From Bufo bufo (taxonomy: Eukaryota; Chordata; Amphibia; Anura; Bufonidae): a stretch of 64,000 nt of DNA. Position 1 is the stretch's first letter. The number at the start of each line of letters is the position of its first letter. The position numbers and the translations under genes are program-made. The stretch covers positions 136,974,820 to 137,038,819 of the forward strand of contig NC_053390.1 of assembly GCF_905171765.1 (NCBI RefSeq), in the 5' to 3' direction. Below the pieces are notes generated by a model, which was not told where the DNA came from, searched no databases, and saw only the letters and a list, made by a program, of their open reading frames with translations. Below are positions 32,990 through 44,631 of the stretch, piece by piece.

Positions 32990-34503
32990 CACTGCTCAAA
33001 AAAATAAAGGGAACACAAAAATAACACATCCTAGATCTGAATTAATTAAATATTCTTCTGAAATACTTTGTTCTTTACATAGTTGAATGTGCTGACAACA
33101 AAATCACACAAAAATAAAAAAATGGAAATCCTAATTTTTAACCCATGGAGGTCTGGATTTGGAGTCACACTCAAAATTAAAGTGGAAAAACACACTACAG
33201 GCTGATCCAACTTTGATGTAATGTCCTTAAAACAAGTCAAAATGAGGCTCAGTAGTATGTGTGGCCTCCACGTGCCTGTATGACCTCCCTACAACGCCTG
33301 TGCATGCTCCTGATGAGGTGGCGGACGGTCTCCTGAGGGATCTCCTCCCAGACCTGGACTAAAGCATCTGCCAACTTCTGGACAGTCTATGGTGCAACGT
33401 GCCGTTGGTGGATAGAGCGAGACATGATGTCCCAGATGTGCTCAATTGGATTCAGGTCTGGGGAACGGGCGGGCCAGTCCATAGCATCAATGCCTTCGTC
33501 TTGCAGGAAGCACCAGCATATGGTCTCACAAGGGGTCTGAGGATCTCATCTCGGTACCTAATGGCAGTCAGGCTTCCTCTGGCGAGCACATGGAGGGCTG
33601 TGCGGCCCTCCAAAGAAATGCCACCCCACACCATTACTGACCCAATACCAAACCGGTCATGCTGGAGGATGTTGCAGGCAGCAGAACGTTCTCCACGGCG
33701 TCTCCAGACTCTGTCACGTCTGTCACATGTGCTCAGTGTGAATCTGCTTTCATCTGTGAAGAGCACAGGGCGCCAGTGGCGAATTTGCCAATCTTGGTGT
33801 TCTCTGGCAAATGCCAAACGTCCTGTACGGTGTTGGGCTGTAAGCACAACCCCCACCTATGGATGTCGGGCCTCATATCACCCTCATGGAGTCTGTTTCT
33901 GACCGTTTGAGAAGACACATGCATATTTGTGGCCTGCTGGAGGTCATTTTGCAGGGCTCTGGCAGTGCTCCTCCTGTTCCTCCTTGCACAAAGGCGGAGG
34001 TAGCGGTTCTGCTGCTGGGTTGTTGCCCTCCTACGGCCTCCTCCACGTCTCCTGATGTACTGGCCTGTCTCCTGGTAGTGCCTCCATGCTCTGGACACTA
34101 CGCTGACAGACACAGCAAACCTTCTTGCCACAGCTCGCATTGATGTGCCATCCTGGATAAGCTGCACTACCTGAGCCACTTGTGTGGGTTGTAGACTCGG
34201 TCTCATGCTACCACTAGAGTGAAAGCACTGCCAGCATTCAAAAGTGACCAAAACATCAGCCAGGAAGCATAGGAACTGAGAAGAGGTCTGTGGTCACCAC
34301 CTGCAGAACCACTCCTTTATTGGGGGTGTCTTGCTAATTGCCTATAATTTCCACCTGTTGTCTATCCCATTTGCACAACAGCATGTGAAATTGATTGTCA
34401 CTCAGTGTTGCTTCCTAAGTGGACAGTTTGATTTCACAGAAGTGTGATTGACTTGGAGTTACATTGTGTTGTTTAAGTGTTCCCTTTATTTTTTGGAGCA
34501 GTG
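32990..34503 (-). mobile_element. Tc1/mariner element 2, copy A (internally deleted)
   Basis: 1514 bp between TA duplications (32988-32989, 34504-34505), with ~27-bp terminal repeats CACTGCTCAAAAAAATAAAG. It belongs to the same family as 38873-40460. The transposase frame runs on the minus strand from 34206 to 33253 but is broken twice. A one-base loss lies near 33872. A 67-bp deletion near 33511 removes the region around the second catalytic Asp. The HTH part ([18 protein letters not shown]) and the first catalytic motif (VLFTDESRF) remain. Confidence 0.92.
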
Positions 34504-34505
34504 TA

Positions 34506-35344
34506 TATTACAAAGCTTCATATATTCACCTGCAATACTCATTTATGGTAAAAAAAAAATAAACAACACTTACTCTATAATTACATTTTAATTACATTTT
34601 AAATTAGGCTGCTATCATTATGCAAACATGCAATAATAATGCTATTTGTGAATCCACCTATACAAATAGTTTCTAACAACATGTAAATTAGCTTTAAACG
34701 GGGTTATCTTCTGCTAGACCTTTGGAGCTCATTATTGTGTCACCACACGATCTTCTGGTACACCCATACTAACCTATATACATGACTAACTCACCTTCAC
34801 TGCGGACTTAGTCAAGGTATACTGTAGATTTCTAAGACTGTTCGTAAATGACAAAAAGTGATCAAATTAATTGGATTTAAAAATGCTTAGTCCAATATAC
34901 ATTATTGCTATGGATGTAGATGGTTATTTTTAATATGAGTGGTTTTAATAAGAAATCGCACTGTAAATGTGAAATATAATAAAAAACAGATTTCAGTCCA
35001 TGAACTACATACAGATGTTTTGAGCCTCAGGCGTTGCACAGTTATGTTCAGAAGACCACAGCTGCTCGAAAGAAAACTATGTACGGAATATTGTTCCTTG
35101 GTGAAAACAATTCCAGGAACGATCAGCACATCCCAATTCCTAGTACTGCAGATTCTTACATGCATACTGTATGCCGAGTGACCAACCCTGTACTTTTTAT
35201 ATACAGTACATAAAGAATATCAGACGGTAACTCTAACAGACAAGCAAATAAGGATATTTACTTACTGATTTACACATACGGCTGTGAGGTTTTGTAGCAG
35301 GGTCTTCTTTCAAGTTATTCCAGCTGTTAGTTCAACCATACAAT
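34506..35344. other. No gene recognised
   Basis: AT-rich sequence without identifiable family signals. The short open frames on both strands at 34908-35181 overlap each other and show no domain. Confidence 0.3.
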
Positions 35345-36110
35345 ATCTGAAAATTGACTTAAAGGGGTTGTCTCACTTCAGCAAATAGCATTTATCATTT
35401 AGAGAAAGTTAATACAAAGCACTTACTAATGTATTGTGATTGTCCATATTGCTTCCTTTGCTGGCTGGATTCATTTTTCCATCACATTATATATACACTG
35501 CTTGTTTCCATGGTTACGACCACCCTGCATTCCATCAGCGGTGGATTGTGCACTATTATAAAAAAAAAAAAAGCACCAGCCCATGTGCGCTCCCACAGTC
35601 TTGGTCACCAGAGAGGCTGGCATTTTTTCCTAGAGTTCAAATCTCAGCCGAACGGAGCCTACAGGTCCAATAGACTATAATGGGGTATGTTAGGTGTCCG
35701 CTCAGAGGAAGATTTTTGAAGCACGCGTCAAAAATCTTCCTCTGAGCGGAAACCTAACGGACCTCATTATAGTCTATGGGGTCCGTAGGGTCCATTCGGC
35801 TCAGTTATGTCCCGAATTCATCCTTTTAGTTCTTCTGCCCCTATAACGGAGCTGGAGAATGAAACGGTTGAACGCTGATGTGAACTCAGCCTAAGGGGGT
35901 AGTATAAGATAATAAAAACCTAAACAAAGGGAGGGAATGTATTTATTTTACTCGCTTATATAGCACTGACAGCGCTTTACAGACATTATCATCACTCACT
36001 GTTCCCAACGGGGCTCACAATCTAAGTTCCCTGTCAGTATGTCTTTGGAGTGTGGGAGGAAACAAGAGGACCCGGAGGAAACCCACGGAAAGACGGGGAG
36101 AACAAATGTG
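35345..36110. repeat. Dispersed repeats of anuran style
   Basis: A unit beginning TTAAAGGGGTTGTCTCACTTC (35359) is followed by a palindrome at 35693-35752 (TCAGAGGAAGATTTTTGA arms). From about 35940 there is a segment with CAGCGCTTTACAGACATTATC and GGAGTGTGGGAGGAAAC, which I recognise as a widespread frog interspersed repeat. No coding sequence is present. Confidence 0.5.
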
Positions 36111-37191
36111 ATAAAACAACAAGAACCAGTGCTTACCTTTTCAATTCTCCTTCCCCCCGTCCTCCTGGTTGCATTATTTCAATGCTGCCACGACATGTTT
36201 GCTGCAGCCAAATCACTGGCCTCAAAGGCATAAGGCTTGAGACTGCTGAGGCCAGTGATCGACTGCAGCAGTCATGTGGATATATGGACACGTTAATCCT
36301 GCGGCCAAGCAAAAAAAGAGGAGCTCTGCAGTGGTGGCGCTGGAGTGACGTGGAACTAACAGGTCAGTACTGTTTGTTTTTTTGTTATTTTATCACATTC
36401 CTTTTCTCTGGCCAGGTTTTCTATGAACTTGAACAACCCCGTTTAAGGAAAGCATCTTCACAATATATGCGAGTGTGTGGTGACATGAAGTGCCGAACCA
36501 GAGACTTCACTAACAAGCTGCTCAAACACCAGAGGAATGGACAAATAGCTTTAAACAGGAAGGTCTACTATTTACTCTGTCTTACAGCATGTCGGTAGAA
36601 CGGTAGAACATGATATTACTTTCTACATCTACGTATCACGCCACCATACAGTAGAGTATGTCAAACAGTGAGCAGGGTGCGGGTACTTGGCCTATATAGT
36701 TAGTCAGCACATCCCGTAAAATAAAATAAATGCGTACAAAAGCTAAAACACAATGCATGTTAATTTGTATGTAATAAATAACAATGCAGTCAATGTAATA
36801 TTGATATAATAGGTAATCAATATCACATTGGCGAGGGTCTGACTTGTGGCTCCCCTGCTAATCAGCAGTTTGAAGAGATTGCGGTGCTTTTGTAAGTACT
36901 GCTTCCTCTTCAAAGTTTACCTACATGTCATCTCCTTAGTACCGGCGATGCAGCGTAACTACCACTGCGTGTACCATTCACGTTAAAGGGCCGAGCAGAT
37001 GTAATTAAACTTTGCAACTGCTACAAAGGAGACGACATTCAGGTTAACCCCAGGATAGGTCATCAATATTACGCAACTGCACAACCCCTTGAGATAATCT
37101 GGCACGCTTTAAAAAAAAATAAAAAAATTACCGACCCAGACCTTCACTCTTCTCAAGAGCAACCTGGCACTTGTAGGTAAAGGGGCAGAGC
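36111..37191. other. No gene recognised
   Basis: A 182-codon open frame at 36050-36598 starts inside the repeat above, contains no recognisable domain and is unlikely to be coding. The remainder is AT-rich with no clear structure. Confidence 0.35.
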
Positions 37192-37193
37192 TA

Positions 37194-38807
37194 CAGTGGG
37201 GGAAATAATTATTTGACCCCTCACTGATTTTGTAAGTTTGTCCAATGACAAAGAAATGAAAAGTCTCAGAACAGTATCATTTCAATGGTAGGTTTATTGA
37301 AACAGTGGCAGATAGCACATCAAAAGGAAAATCGAAAAAATAACTTTAAATAAAAGATAGCAACTGATTTGCATTTCATTGAGTGAAATAAGTATTTGAA
37401 CCCCTACCAACCATTAAGAGTTCTGGCTCCCACAGAGTGGTTAGACACTTCTACTCAATTAGTCACCCTCATTAAGGACACCTGTCTTAACTAGTCACCT
37501 GTATAAAAGACACCTGTCCACAGAATCAATCAATCAAGCAGACTCCAAACTCTCCAACATGGGAAAGACCAAAGAGCTGTCCAAGGATGTCAGAGACAAA
37601 ATTGTAGACCTGCACAAGGCTGGAATGGGCTACAAAACCATTAGCAAGAAGCTGGGAGAGAAGGTGACAACTGTTGGTGCGATTGTTCGAAAATGGAAGG
37701 AGCACAAAATGACCATCAATCGACCTCGCTCTGGGGCTCCACGCAAGATCTCACCTCGTGGGGTGTCAATGGTTCTGAGAAAGGTGAAAAAGCATCCTAG
37801 AACTACACGGGAGGAGTTAGTTAATGACCTCAAATTAGCAGGGACCACAGTCACCAAGAAAACCATTGGAAACACATTACACCGCAATGGATTAAAATCC
37901 TGCAGGGCTCGCAAGGTCCCCCTGCTCAGGAAGGCACATGTGCAGGCCCGTCTGAAGTTTGCCAATGAACACCTGAATGATTCAGAGAGTGACTGGGAGA
38001 AGGTGCTGTGGTCTGATGAGACCAAAATAGAGCTCTTTGGCATTAACTCAACTCGCTGTGTTTGGAGGAAGAAAAATGCTGCCTATGACCCCCAAAACAC
38101 CGTCCCCACCGTCAAGCATGGGGGTGGAAACATTTTGCTTTGGGGGTGTTTTTCTGCTAAGGGCACAGGACAACTTATTCGCATAAACGGGAAAATGGAC
38201 GGAGCCATGTATCGTGAAATCCTGAGCGACAACCTCCTTCCCTCTGCCAGGAAACTGAAAATGGGTCGTGGATGGGTGTTCCAGCACGACAATGACCCAA
38301 AAAATACAGCAAAGGCAACAAAGGAGTGGCTCAAGAAGAAGCACATTAAGGTCATGGAGTGGCCTAGTCAGTCTCCGGACCTTAATCCAATCGAAAACCT
38401 ATGGAGGGAGCTCAAGCTCAGAGTTGCACAGAGACAGCCTCGAAACCTTAGGGATTTAGAGATGATCTGCAAAGAGGAGTGGACCAACATTCCTCCTAAA
38501 ATGTGCGCAAACTTGGTCATCAATTACAAGAAACGTTTGACCTCTGTGCTTGCAAACAAGGGTTTTTCCACCAAGTATTAAGTCTTTTTTTGTTAGAGGG
38601 TTCAAATACTTATTTCACTCAATGAAATGCAAATCAGTTGCTATCTTTTATTTAAAGTTATTTTTTCGATTTTCCTTTTGATGTGCTATCTGCCACTGTT
38701 ACAATAAACCTACCATTGAAATGATACTGTTCTGAGACTTTTCATTTCTTTGTCATTGGACAAACTTACAAAATCAGTGAGGGGTCAAATAATTATTTCC
38801 CCCACTG
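37194..38807 (+). mobile_element. Tc1/mariner element 3, structurally intact
   Basis: 1614 bp between TA duplications (37192-37193, 38808-38809). The inverted repeats of about 210 bp (37194-37404 and 38597-38807) appear to differ at only about one position over most of their length. Each carries an outer ATTATTTGACCCC and an inner AGTATTTGAACCC direct repeat, the transposase-binding IR/DR layout. Together with the uninterrupted transposase frame, this suggests a recent and possibly still active insertion. Confidence 0.95.
37559..38581 (+). CDS. Intact Tc1-like DD34E transposase, 340 aa
   Basis: This enzyme excises and reinserts the element at TA dinucleotides. The frame runs from ATG ([13 protein letters not shown]) to a TAA after FSTKY with no stop, the full family length. 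Residues ~1-60 form the first helix-turn-helix ([18 protein letters not shown]). A GRPR-like linker (RPRSGAPRK) and second helix-turn-helix follow. The catalytic domain shows D in VLWSDETK, D in VFQHDNDPK and E in [11 protein letters not shown], with exactly 34 residues between the last two. The glycine box is [11 protein letters not shown]. Substitutions relative to an active enzyme cannot be judged without alignment; NDPKN replaces the commoner NDPKH next to the second Asp, which could weaken it. It lies centrally between its inverted repeats. Confidence 0.95.
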   Translation: MGKTKELSKDVRDKIVDLHKAGMGYKTISKKLGEKVTTVGAIVRKWKEHKMTINRPRSGAPRKISPRGVSMVLRKVKKHPRTTREELVNDLKLAGTTVTKKTIGNTLHRNGLKSCRARKVPLLRKAHVQARLKFANEHLNDSESDWEKVLWSDETKIELFGINSTRCVWRKKNAAYDPQNTVPTVKHGGGNILLWGCFSAKGTGQLIRINGKMDGAMYREILSDNLLPSARKLKMGRGWVFQHDNDPKNTAKATKEWLKKKHIKVMEWPSQSPDLNPIENLWRELKLRVAQRQPRNLRDLEMICKEEWTNIPPKMCANLVINYKKRLTSVLANKGFSTKY

Positions 38808-38872
38808 TACATCCCGCTCAACGTCTTATCTCACTGGTCCTGCAATAACTCTCCTCAGATATACAGAATATA

Positions 38873-40460
38873 CACTGCTCAAAAAAATAAAGGGAACACA
38901 AAAATAACACATCCTAGATCTGAATTAATTAAATATTCTTCTGAAATACTTTGTTCTTTACATAGTTGAATGTGCTGACAACAAAATCACACAAAAATAA
39001 AAAAAATGGAAATCTAATTTTTCAACCCATGGAGCTCTGGATTTGGAGTCACACTCAAAATTAAAGTGGAAAAACACACTACAGGCTGATCCAACTTTGA
39101 TGTAATGTCCTTAAAACAAGTCAAAATAAAGCTCAGTAGTGTGTGTGGCCTCCACGTGCCTGTATGACCTCCCTACAACGCCTGTGCATGCTCCTGATGA
39201 GGTGGCGGACGGTCTCCTGAGGGATCTCCTCCCAGACCTGGACTAAAGCATCTGCCAACTTCTGGACAGTCTGTGGTGCAACGTGACGTTGGTGGATAGA
39301 GCGAGACATGATGTCCCAGATGTGCTCAATTGGATTCAGGTCTGGGGAACGGGCGGGCCAGTCTATAGCATCAATGCCTTCGTCTTGCAGGAACTGCTGA
39401 CACACTCCAGCCACATGAGGTCTAGCATTGTCTTGCATTAGGAGGAACCAAGGGCCAACCGCACCAGCATATGGTCTCACAAGGGGTCTGAGGATCTCAT
39501 CTCGGTACCTAATGGCAGTCAGGCTACCTCTGGCGAGCACATGGAGGGCTGTGCGGCCCTCCAAAGAAATGCCACCCCACACCATTACTGACCCAATGCC
39601 AAACCGGTCATGCTGGAGGATGTTGCAGGCAGCAGAACGTTCTCCACGGCGTCTCCAGACTCTGTCACGTCTATCACATGTGCTCAGTGTGAACCTGCTT
39701 TCATCTGTGAAGAGCACAGGGCGCCAGTGGCGAATTGGCCAATCTTGGTGTTCTCTGGCAAATGCCAAACGTCCTGCACGGTGTTGGGCTGTAAGCCCAA
39801 CCCCCACCTGTGGACATCGGGCCCTCATATCACCCTCATGGAGTCTATTTCTGACAGTTTTAGCAGACACATGCACATTTGTGGCCTGCTGGAGGTCATT
39901 TTGCAGGGCTCTGGCAGTGCTCCTCCTGGTCCTCCGTGCACAAAGGCGGAGGTAGCGGTCCTGCTGCTGGGTTGTTGCCCTCTTACGGCCTCCTCAACGT
40001 CTCCTGATGTACTGGCCTGTCCCCTGGTAGCGCCTCCATGCTCTGGACACTACGCTGACAGACACAGCAAACCTTCTTGCCACAGCTCGCATTGATGTGC
40101 CATCCTGGATAAGCTGCACTACCTGAGCCACTTGTGTGGGTTGTAGACTCCGTCTCATGCTACCACTAGAGTGAAAGCACCGTCAGCATTCAAAAGTGAC
40201 CAAAACATCAGCCAGGAAGCATAGGAACTGAGAAGTGGTCTGTGGTGATCACCTGCAGAACCACTCCTTTATTGGGGGTGTCTTGCTAATTGCCTATAAT
40301 TTCCACCTGTTGTCTATCCCATTTGCACAACAGCATGTGAAATTGGTTGTCACTCAGTGTTGCTTCCTACAGTAAGTGGACAGTTTGATTTCACAGAAGT
40401 GTGATTGACTTGGAGTTACATTGTGTTGTTTAAGTGTTCCCTTTATTTTTTTGAGCAGTG
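38873..40460 (-). mobile_element. Tc1/mariner element 2, copy B (near full length)
   Basis: 1588 bp between TA duplications (38871-38872, 40461-40462), with terminal repeats CACTGCTCAAAAAAATAAAG. It is very close to copy A in sequence but retains the segment deleted there. It was inserted just 64 bp from element 3, in the other orientation. Closely similar elements are, from memory, widespread in fishes and lampreys; this was not checked. Confidence 0.93.
39133..40158 (-). pseudogene. Tc1-like transposase with one nonsense codon, 341 codons
   Basis: From the ATG at 40158 to the stop at 39133 the frame is 342 codons including the stop, with no indel. One in-frame TGA (plus-strand TCA at 39994-39996, codon 55) replaces the GGA found at the same place in copy A, by a one-base change. 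The rest is complete. The HTH is present. Catalytic D is in [10 protein letters not shown] in [10 protein letters not shown] and E in [11 protein letters not shown], with 34 residues between the last two. A downstream ATG at 39876 would give only a 247-residue product lacking the DNA-binding domain. Confidence 0.92.
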
Positions 40461-40484
40461 TATATATACACACATGTATATACA

Positions 40485-40520
40485 ATACCAGTCAATAGTT
40501 TGGACACATTCATCCATGTT
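40485..40520. repeat. Fragment resembling another Tc1 terminus
   Basis: ACCAGTCAATAGTTTGGACA resembles a terminal repeat of a different Tc1-like family from vertebrates. No partner end was found. Confidence 0.35.
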
Positions 40521-40788
40521 TTTTATTCTTTTTATGCTGATCAGTATGCATTAGTTCTGTTGCGTTTTGGGCCAGAAACCAAACCGCTGCAAGCAGCGCT
40601 TTTGTGTCCAGTTTCCAAAACTGAAAATCCTGATCAGGCATGGAAATCAATGGTGCTTAAGCCTTTCTTTTTCATTACAGAAAAAAACGGATCAGGCGCC
40701 CCTCTGGTTTCTTCAGTTTTGATTTAATACAACCGGATTTGGCCGAAAAGAGAGCAACGTAGGAACGGATCCTTTTTATTCTTTATAA

Positions 40789-41052
40789 GGGTCCATTCAC
40801 ACATCCGCAGTGTTTTGCGGAACCGAAAAAAGAAACACTGGGCCGGCACCCCAATAGAATAGGACATGTTCTAATTTTTTGCGGAGCCGCGGACCGGAAG
40901 TTCGGGGCCGCAGACTGGAAATGTGGATGCGGACAGCACACTGTGTGCTGTCCGCATCTTTTCCGTCCCCGTTGAAAATGAATGGGTCCGCACCCGTTCC
41001 GCATAATTGCGGAACGGATCCGGTCCCAAAGTGCGCACATGTAAATGGAGCC
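40789..41052. mobile_element. Palindromic Harbinger-like MITE
   Basis: 264 bp with ends GGGTCCATTCACACATCCGC and a partially matching right end, flanked by TAA on the left and TTA on the right. The inner arms carry GCGGACAGCACAC/GTGTGCTGTCCGC, as in the copy at 20665. The ends are somewhat decayed. Confidence 0.65.
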
Positions 41053-41600
41053 TTAAATTAAAAAGGCAGATGTTAAAGTAGCCTTAAAGTGGTATTCCCA
41101 GGTCACTGATCATATTTTAATTTGTTATTGAAGTGTCTGTGATCATTTTTCTAATTATGTTCCTTTATCAAATCCCTACCTATCTTGGCAAAATTCATTT
41201 ACTCCTACGCCACTGTTGTCTTCTGGTAACCACTAGGTACGACCACCGCTTGTGTTGCGCATCAGTGGGCCGCGCCTGCGCAGAAAACATTGTCTTCCCC
41301 TGGCCGGGATGCACATTGTTGTCTTGAACGCGCACGCCGCCGTGCATGCGCAATTGTGACTTCTTCCTGGCCGAGTATAGTACAGAGCTGCGCTGCATAC
41401 AGAGCATGCGTGGCTCTGTACTATACTCAGCCAGGAAGAAGTCAATATTGCGCATGAGCGGCGGCATGCGGCAGCGCGGACATCGGCAATGGACTTCCAG
41501 AGAGAGAGGCATAAACGAGCACGCAAGAACTGAGTTCTCAGTGTGATGTCATAAAGAGGCGTGGCAGGCCTTTACTTAAAGTTTCTGACTGCCCATAGAC
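41053..41600. repeat. Imperfect foldback, no gene
   Basis: Arms at about 41262-41400 and 41400-41500 share GCGCATGCTCTG-type, TTCTTCCTGGC and AGTATAGTACAGAGC sequence in inverted order. No target duplication was identified. Confidence 0.5.
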
Positions 41601-42115
41601 TATAAATGCCCAGGCGGTTGGGCCTTATCTCTGAACAAATATTCTGGAACGTCTGTTCACAGATCGCAGCTGTACGCTAATTGTGCAGCTGCTGAGTCGG
41701 GGGCCCACTGTCAGCGACAGTAGGGCACCCTATAGAGACGGTTCCTAGGTGTCCCTGCCTTCTAGATCGCTGTATACAGAGCACCGTGAGTGCTGTTTAT
41801 ACAGATAGGAAGCACAATGCTGCTTCCTGTTCCGTCCCTAGCAATCATATGACCGCCGGGGATGGGAGACTGCCGGAGCTGCCGAGTCTTCCTTAGACCT
41901 CAATCAGCATTGCAGTCAGGCTGTACAGTGTTGTATAGCACTGTACAGCCTCTCTGGGGGTTGTATTACCTCTGTAACTTGGGGATACTATGTCAGCCCC
42001 AGTTACAGGAGAAATCAGCAGTAAAAATAAATGTTAAATGTCCCCAAAAGATTTTGTATGACCTTATGGGGACACAAAGTGTACAATAAAAAGTCTAAAA
42101 AAAAAAGTGCTCCTG

Positions 42116-42163
<48 letters not shown>

Positions 42164-42886
42164 CGCTATAATCCTTTCACCCTCATAACAAAATTGTCAC
42201 ATCATATATACCACATGGTTAACCTCATAAAAAATAAAAAAACACTGAGAGAATTGCAATTTGCCCACCCCCCCTTCCAAAAAATTAGGTAAAAAGCGAT
42301 CAGAAAGCCAAATGTATCCCAAAATGGTGCTAATAAAAACTACAGCTTGTCCTGCAAAAAATAAGCCCCCATACAGCTCAATAAAAAAAAAATAAGTTAT
42401 GGCTCTAATATTTCAGCAAATTCCATGTTAGAAAATCCAGAAGTCATTCCTTCCCTTCTAAACCCTGGCGTATCCCCAAACAACAGTTTATGACCACATA
42501 TTGAGTGCTGCTGTATTAAGGATAAAATGGAACGCAAATTGTGGGATGATTTTCTCATCTTAGCCCTTGTAAAAAAGAAACTTTAGGCCTAAAGCCCCAT
42601 TTTCTTGTAAAAACAAGACAAAAAAACAAAAGAAAAAAAACCTGTTGGGTCAAAGTGCTCACTACACTTCTTAAAAATTCCTTGGGTAATGTAGTTTTCA
42701 AAATGTGGTTGCTTTTTGGGGGTTTCCACTGTGGGGGTACCTCAAGGTATCTTCAAATGTAACATAGCTCCCTAAGACCATTCCAGCAAAATCTGCCCTT
42801 CAAAAACCATATGGCGCTTCTTGCCTTCTGTGCCCTGCCGTGTGCTCATACGGCAGTTTACGGCTACACATGGGGTAGTTCTGTAA

Positions 42887-43867
42887 GGCCCCTTTCACAC
42901 GAGCGAGTATTCCGCGCGGATGCATTGCACCCGCACTGAATACTGACCCATTCATTTCTATGGGGCTGTGCACACGAGCGGTGATTTTCACGCATCACTT
43001 TTGCGTTGCGTGAAAATCGCAGCATGCTCCTCTTTGTGCGTTTTTCACGTAACGCAGGCCCCATAGAAATGAATGGGGTTGCGTGAAAATCGCAAGCATC
43101 CGCAAGCAAGTGCGGATGCGGTGCGATTTTCACGCACGGTTGCTAGGAGACGATCGGGATGGAGACCCGAACCTTATTATTTTCCCTTATAACATGGTTA
43201 TAAGGGAAAATAATAGCATTCTGAATACTGAATGCTAAGTAAAACAGGGCTGGAGGGGGTTAAAAAAAATAAAAAATCATTTAACTCACCTTAATCCACT
43301 TGCTCGCGATGCGGGCATCTCCGTCTGACTCTTTTACTGTATAGGACCTGTGGAGAGCATTAACTATAGTTTAAGGACCTGGGATGACGTCACTCCGGTC
43401 ATCACATGGTACGTCACATGATCTTTTACCATGGTGATTCACCATGGTAAAAGATCATGTGACGTACCATGTGATGACCGGAGTGACGTCATCGAAGGTC
43501 CTTTAGCCAGGTCCTAAAGAAAAGAATACAGAAGCAGATGCCGGCTGCGCTATCAAGTGGATTAAGGTGAGTAAAATTATTTTTTATTTTTTTAACCCCT
43601 CCAGTGCTATTTTACTTTTCATTCTGTATTCAGAATGCTATTATTTTCCCTTATAACCATGTTATAAGGGAAAATAATACAATCCACAGAACACCGATCC
43701 CAAGCCCGAACTTCTGTGAAGAAGTTCGGGTTTGGGTACCAAACACGCACGATTTTTCTCACGCGAGTGCAAAACGCATTACAATGTATTGCACTCGCGC
43801 GGAAAAATCGCGGGTGTTCCCGCAACGCACCCGCGCATTTTTCCGCAACGCCCATGTGAAAGAGGCC
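42887..43867. mobile_element. Palindromic Harbinger-like MITE (A of a tandem pair)
   Basis: 981 bp between TAA (42884-42886) and TAA (43868-43870). The ends GGCCCCTTTCACACGAG and the inverse match. Nested arms include TTATTTTCCCTTATAAC and its inverse. The core palindrome (43277-43580) holds TGACGTCA at 43385-43392 and 43484-43491, with outward AAG|GTGAGT donors at 43289-43284 (minus) and 43567-43572 (plus). Confidence 0.82.
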
Positions 43868-43870
43868 TAA

Positions 43871-44631
43871 GGCTACTTTCACACCTGCGTTAGGTGCGGA
43901 TCCGTCTGGTATCTGCACAGACGGATACGCACCTATAATGCAAACGTTTGTATCCGTTCAGAACGGATCCGTTTGCATTACTATGAACAAAATAAATAAA
44001 TAAAAATTCAATGGGAGGCGGATCCGTTTTCATTTGCACCATATTGTGTCAGTGAAAACGGATCCGTCCCCATTGACTTACATTGTAAGTTAGGACGGAT
44101 CCGTTTGGCTCCGCATCGTCAGGCGGACATCAAAATGCTGCAAGCAGCGTTTTGGTGTCTGCCTCCAGAGCGGAATGGAGGCAAACTGATGCATTCTGAA
44201 CGGATCCTTACGCTGGGTTCACACCAGAGCGTTCTGAAAGGAGCGCTCTGTATGCGCGATTGTACGGGCGTTTACAAGCGCGCATACAGAGACAAGCGAA
44301 CACACATTGTCGCGCGTTCCCGAAAGTCTATGTATGGGAACGCGCGACAAACGCCCAAAAAAACCGCTCAAGTACTTGTTTGAGCGTCTGGCGTTTTACA
44401 GCGCGATCGTACGCGCTGTAAAACGCCCAGGTGAGAACCATTCCCATAGGGAAGCATTGGTTTCTCCTTGTTGTGCGTTTTACAGCGCGTAGGAACGCGC
44501 TGTAAAACGCTCAGGTGTGAACTGAGTGTTATCCATTCAGAATGCATTGGGGCTAAACTGATCCATTTTGGGCCGCTTGTGAGAGCCCTGATCTCACAAG
44601 CGGACCCAGAAACGCCAGTGTGAAAGTAGCC
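43871..44631. mobile_element. Palindromic Harbinger-like MITE (B), directly abutting A
   Basis: 761 bp with ends GGCTACTTTCACAC and GTGTGAAAGTAGCC between TAA (43868-43870, shared with A) and TAA (44632-44634). It is itself interrupted by MITE C at 44211-44528. The arms contain CGGATCCGT motifs and CCATTGACTTACATTG. Confidence 0.82.
44211..44528. mobile_element. Palindromic MITE (C), nested in B
   Basis: 318 bp between TTA duplications (44208-44210, 44529-44531). The ends CGCTGGGTTCACACC and GGTGTGAACTGAGTG are partly matching, and the inner arms carry GGAACGCGCGACAA-type and ACAGCGCG/CGCGCTGT inverted repeats. Confidence 0.75.

Noticed and set aside
36050..36598. 182-codon plus-strand frame
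   Set aside because: It begins inside a dispersed repeat and shows no domain, splice context or codon pattern of a gene.
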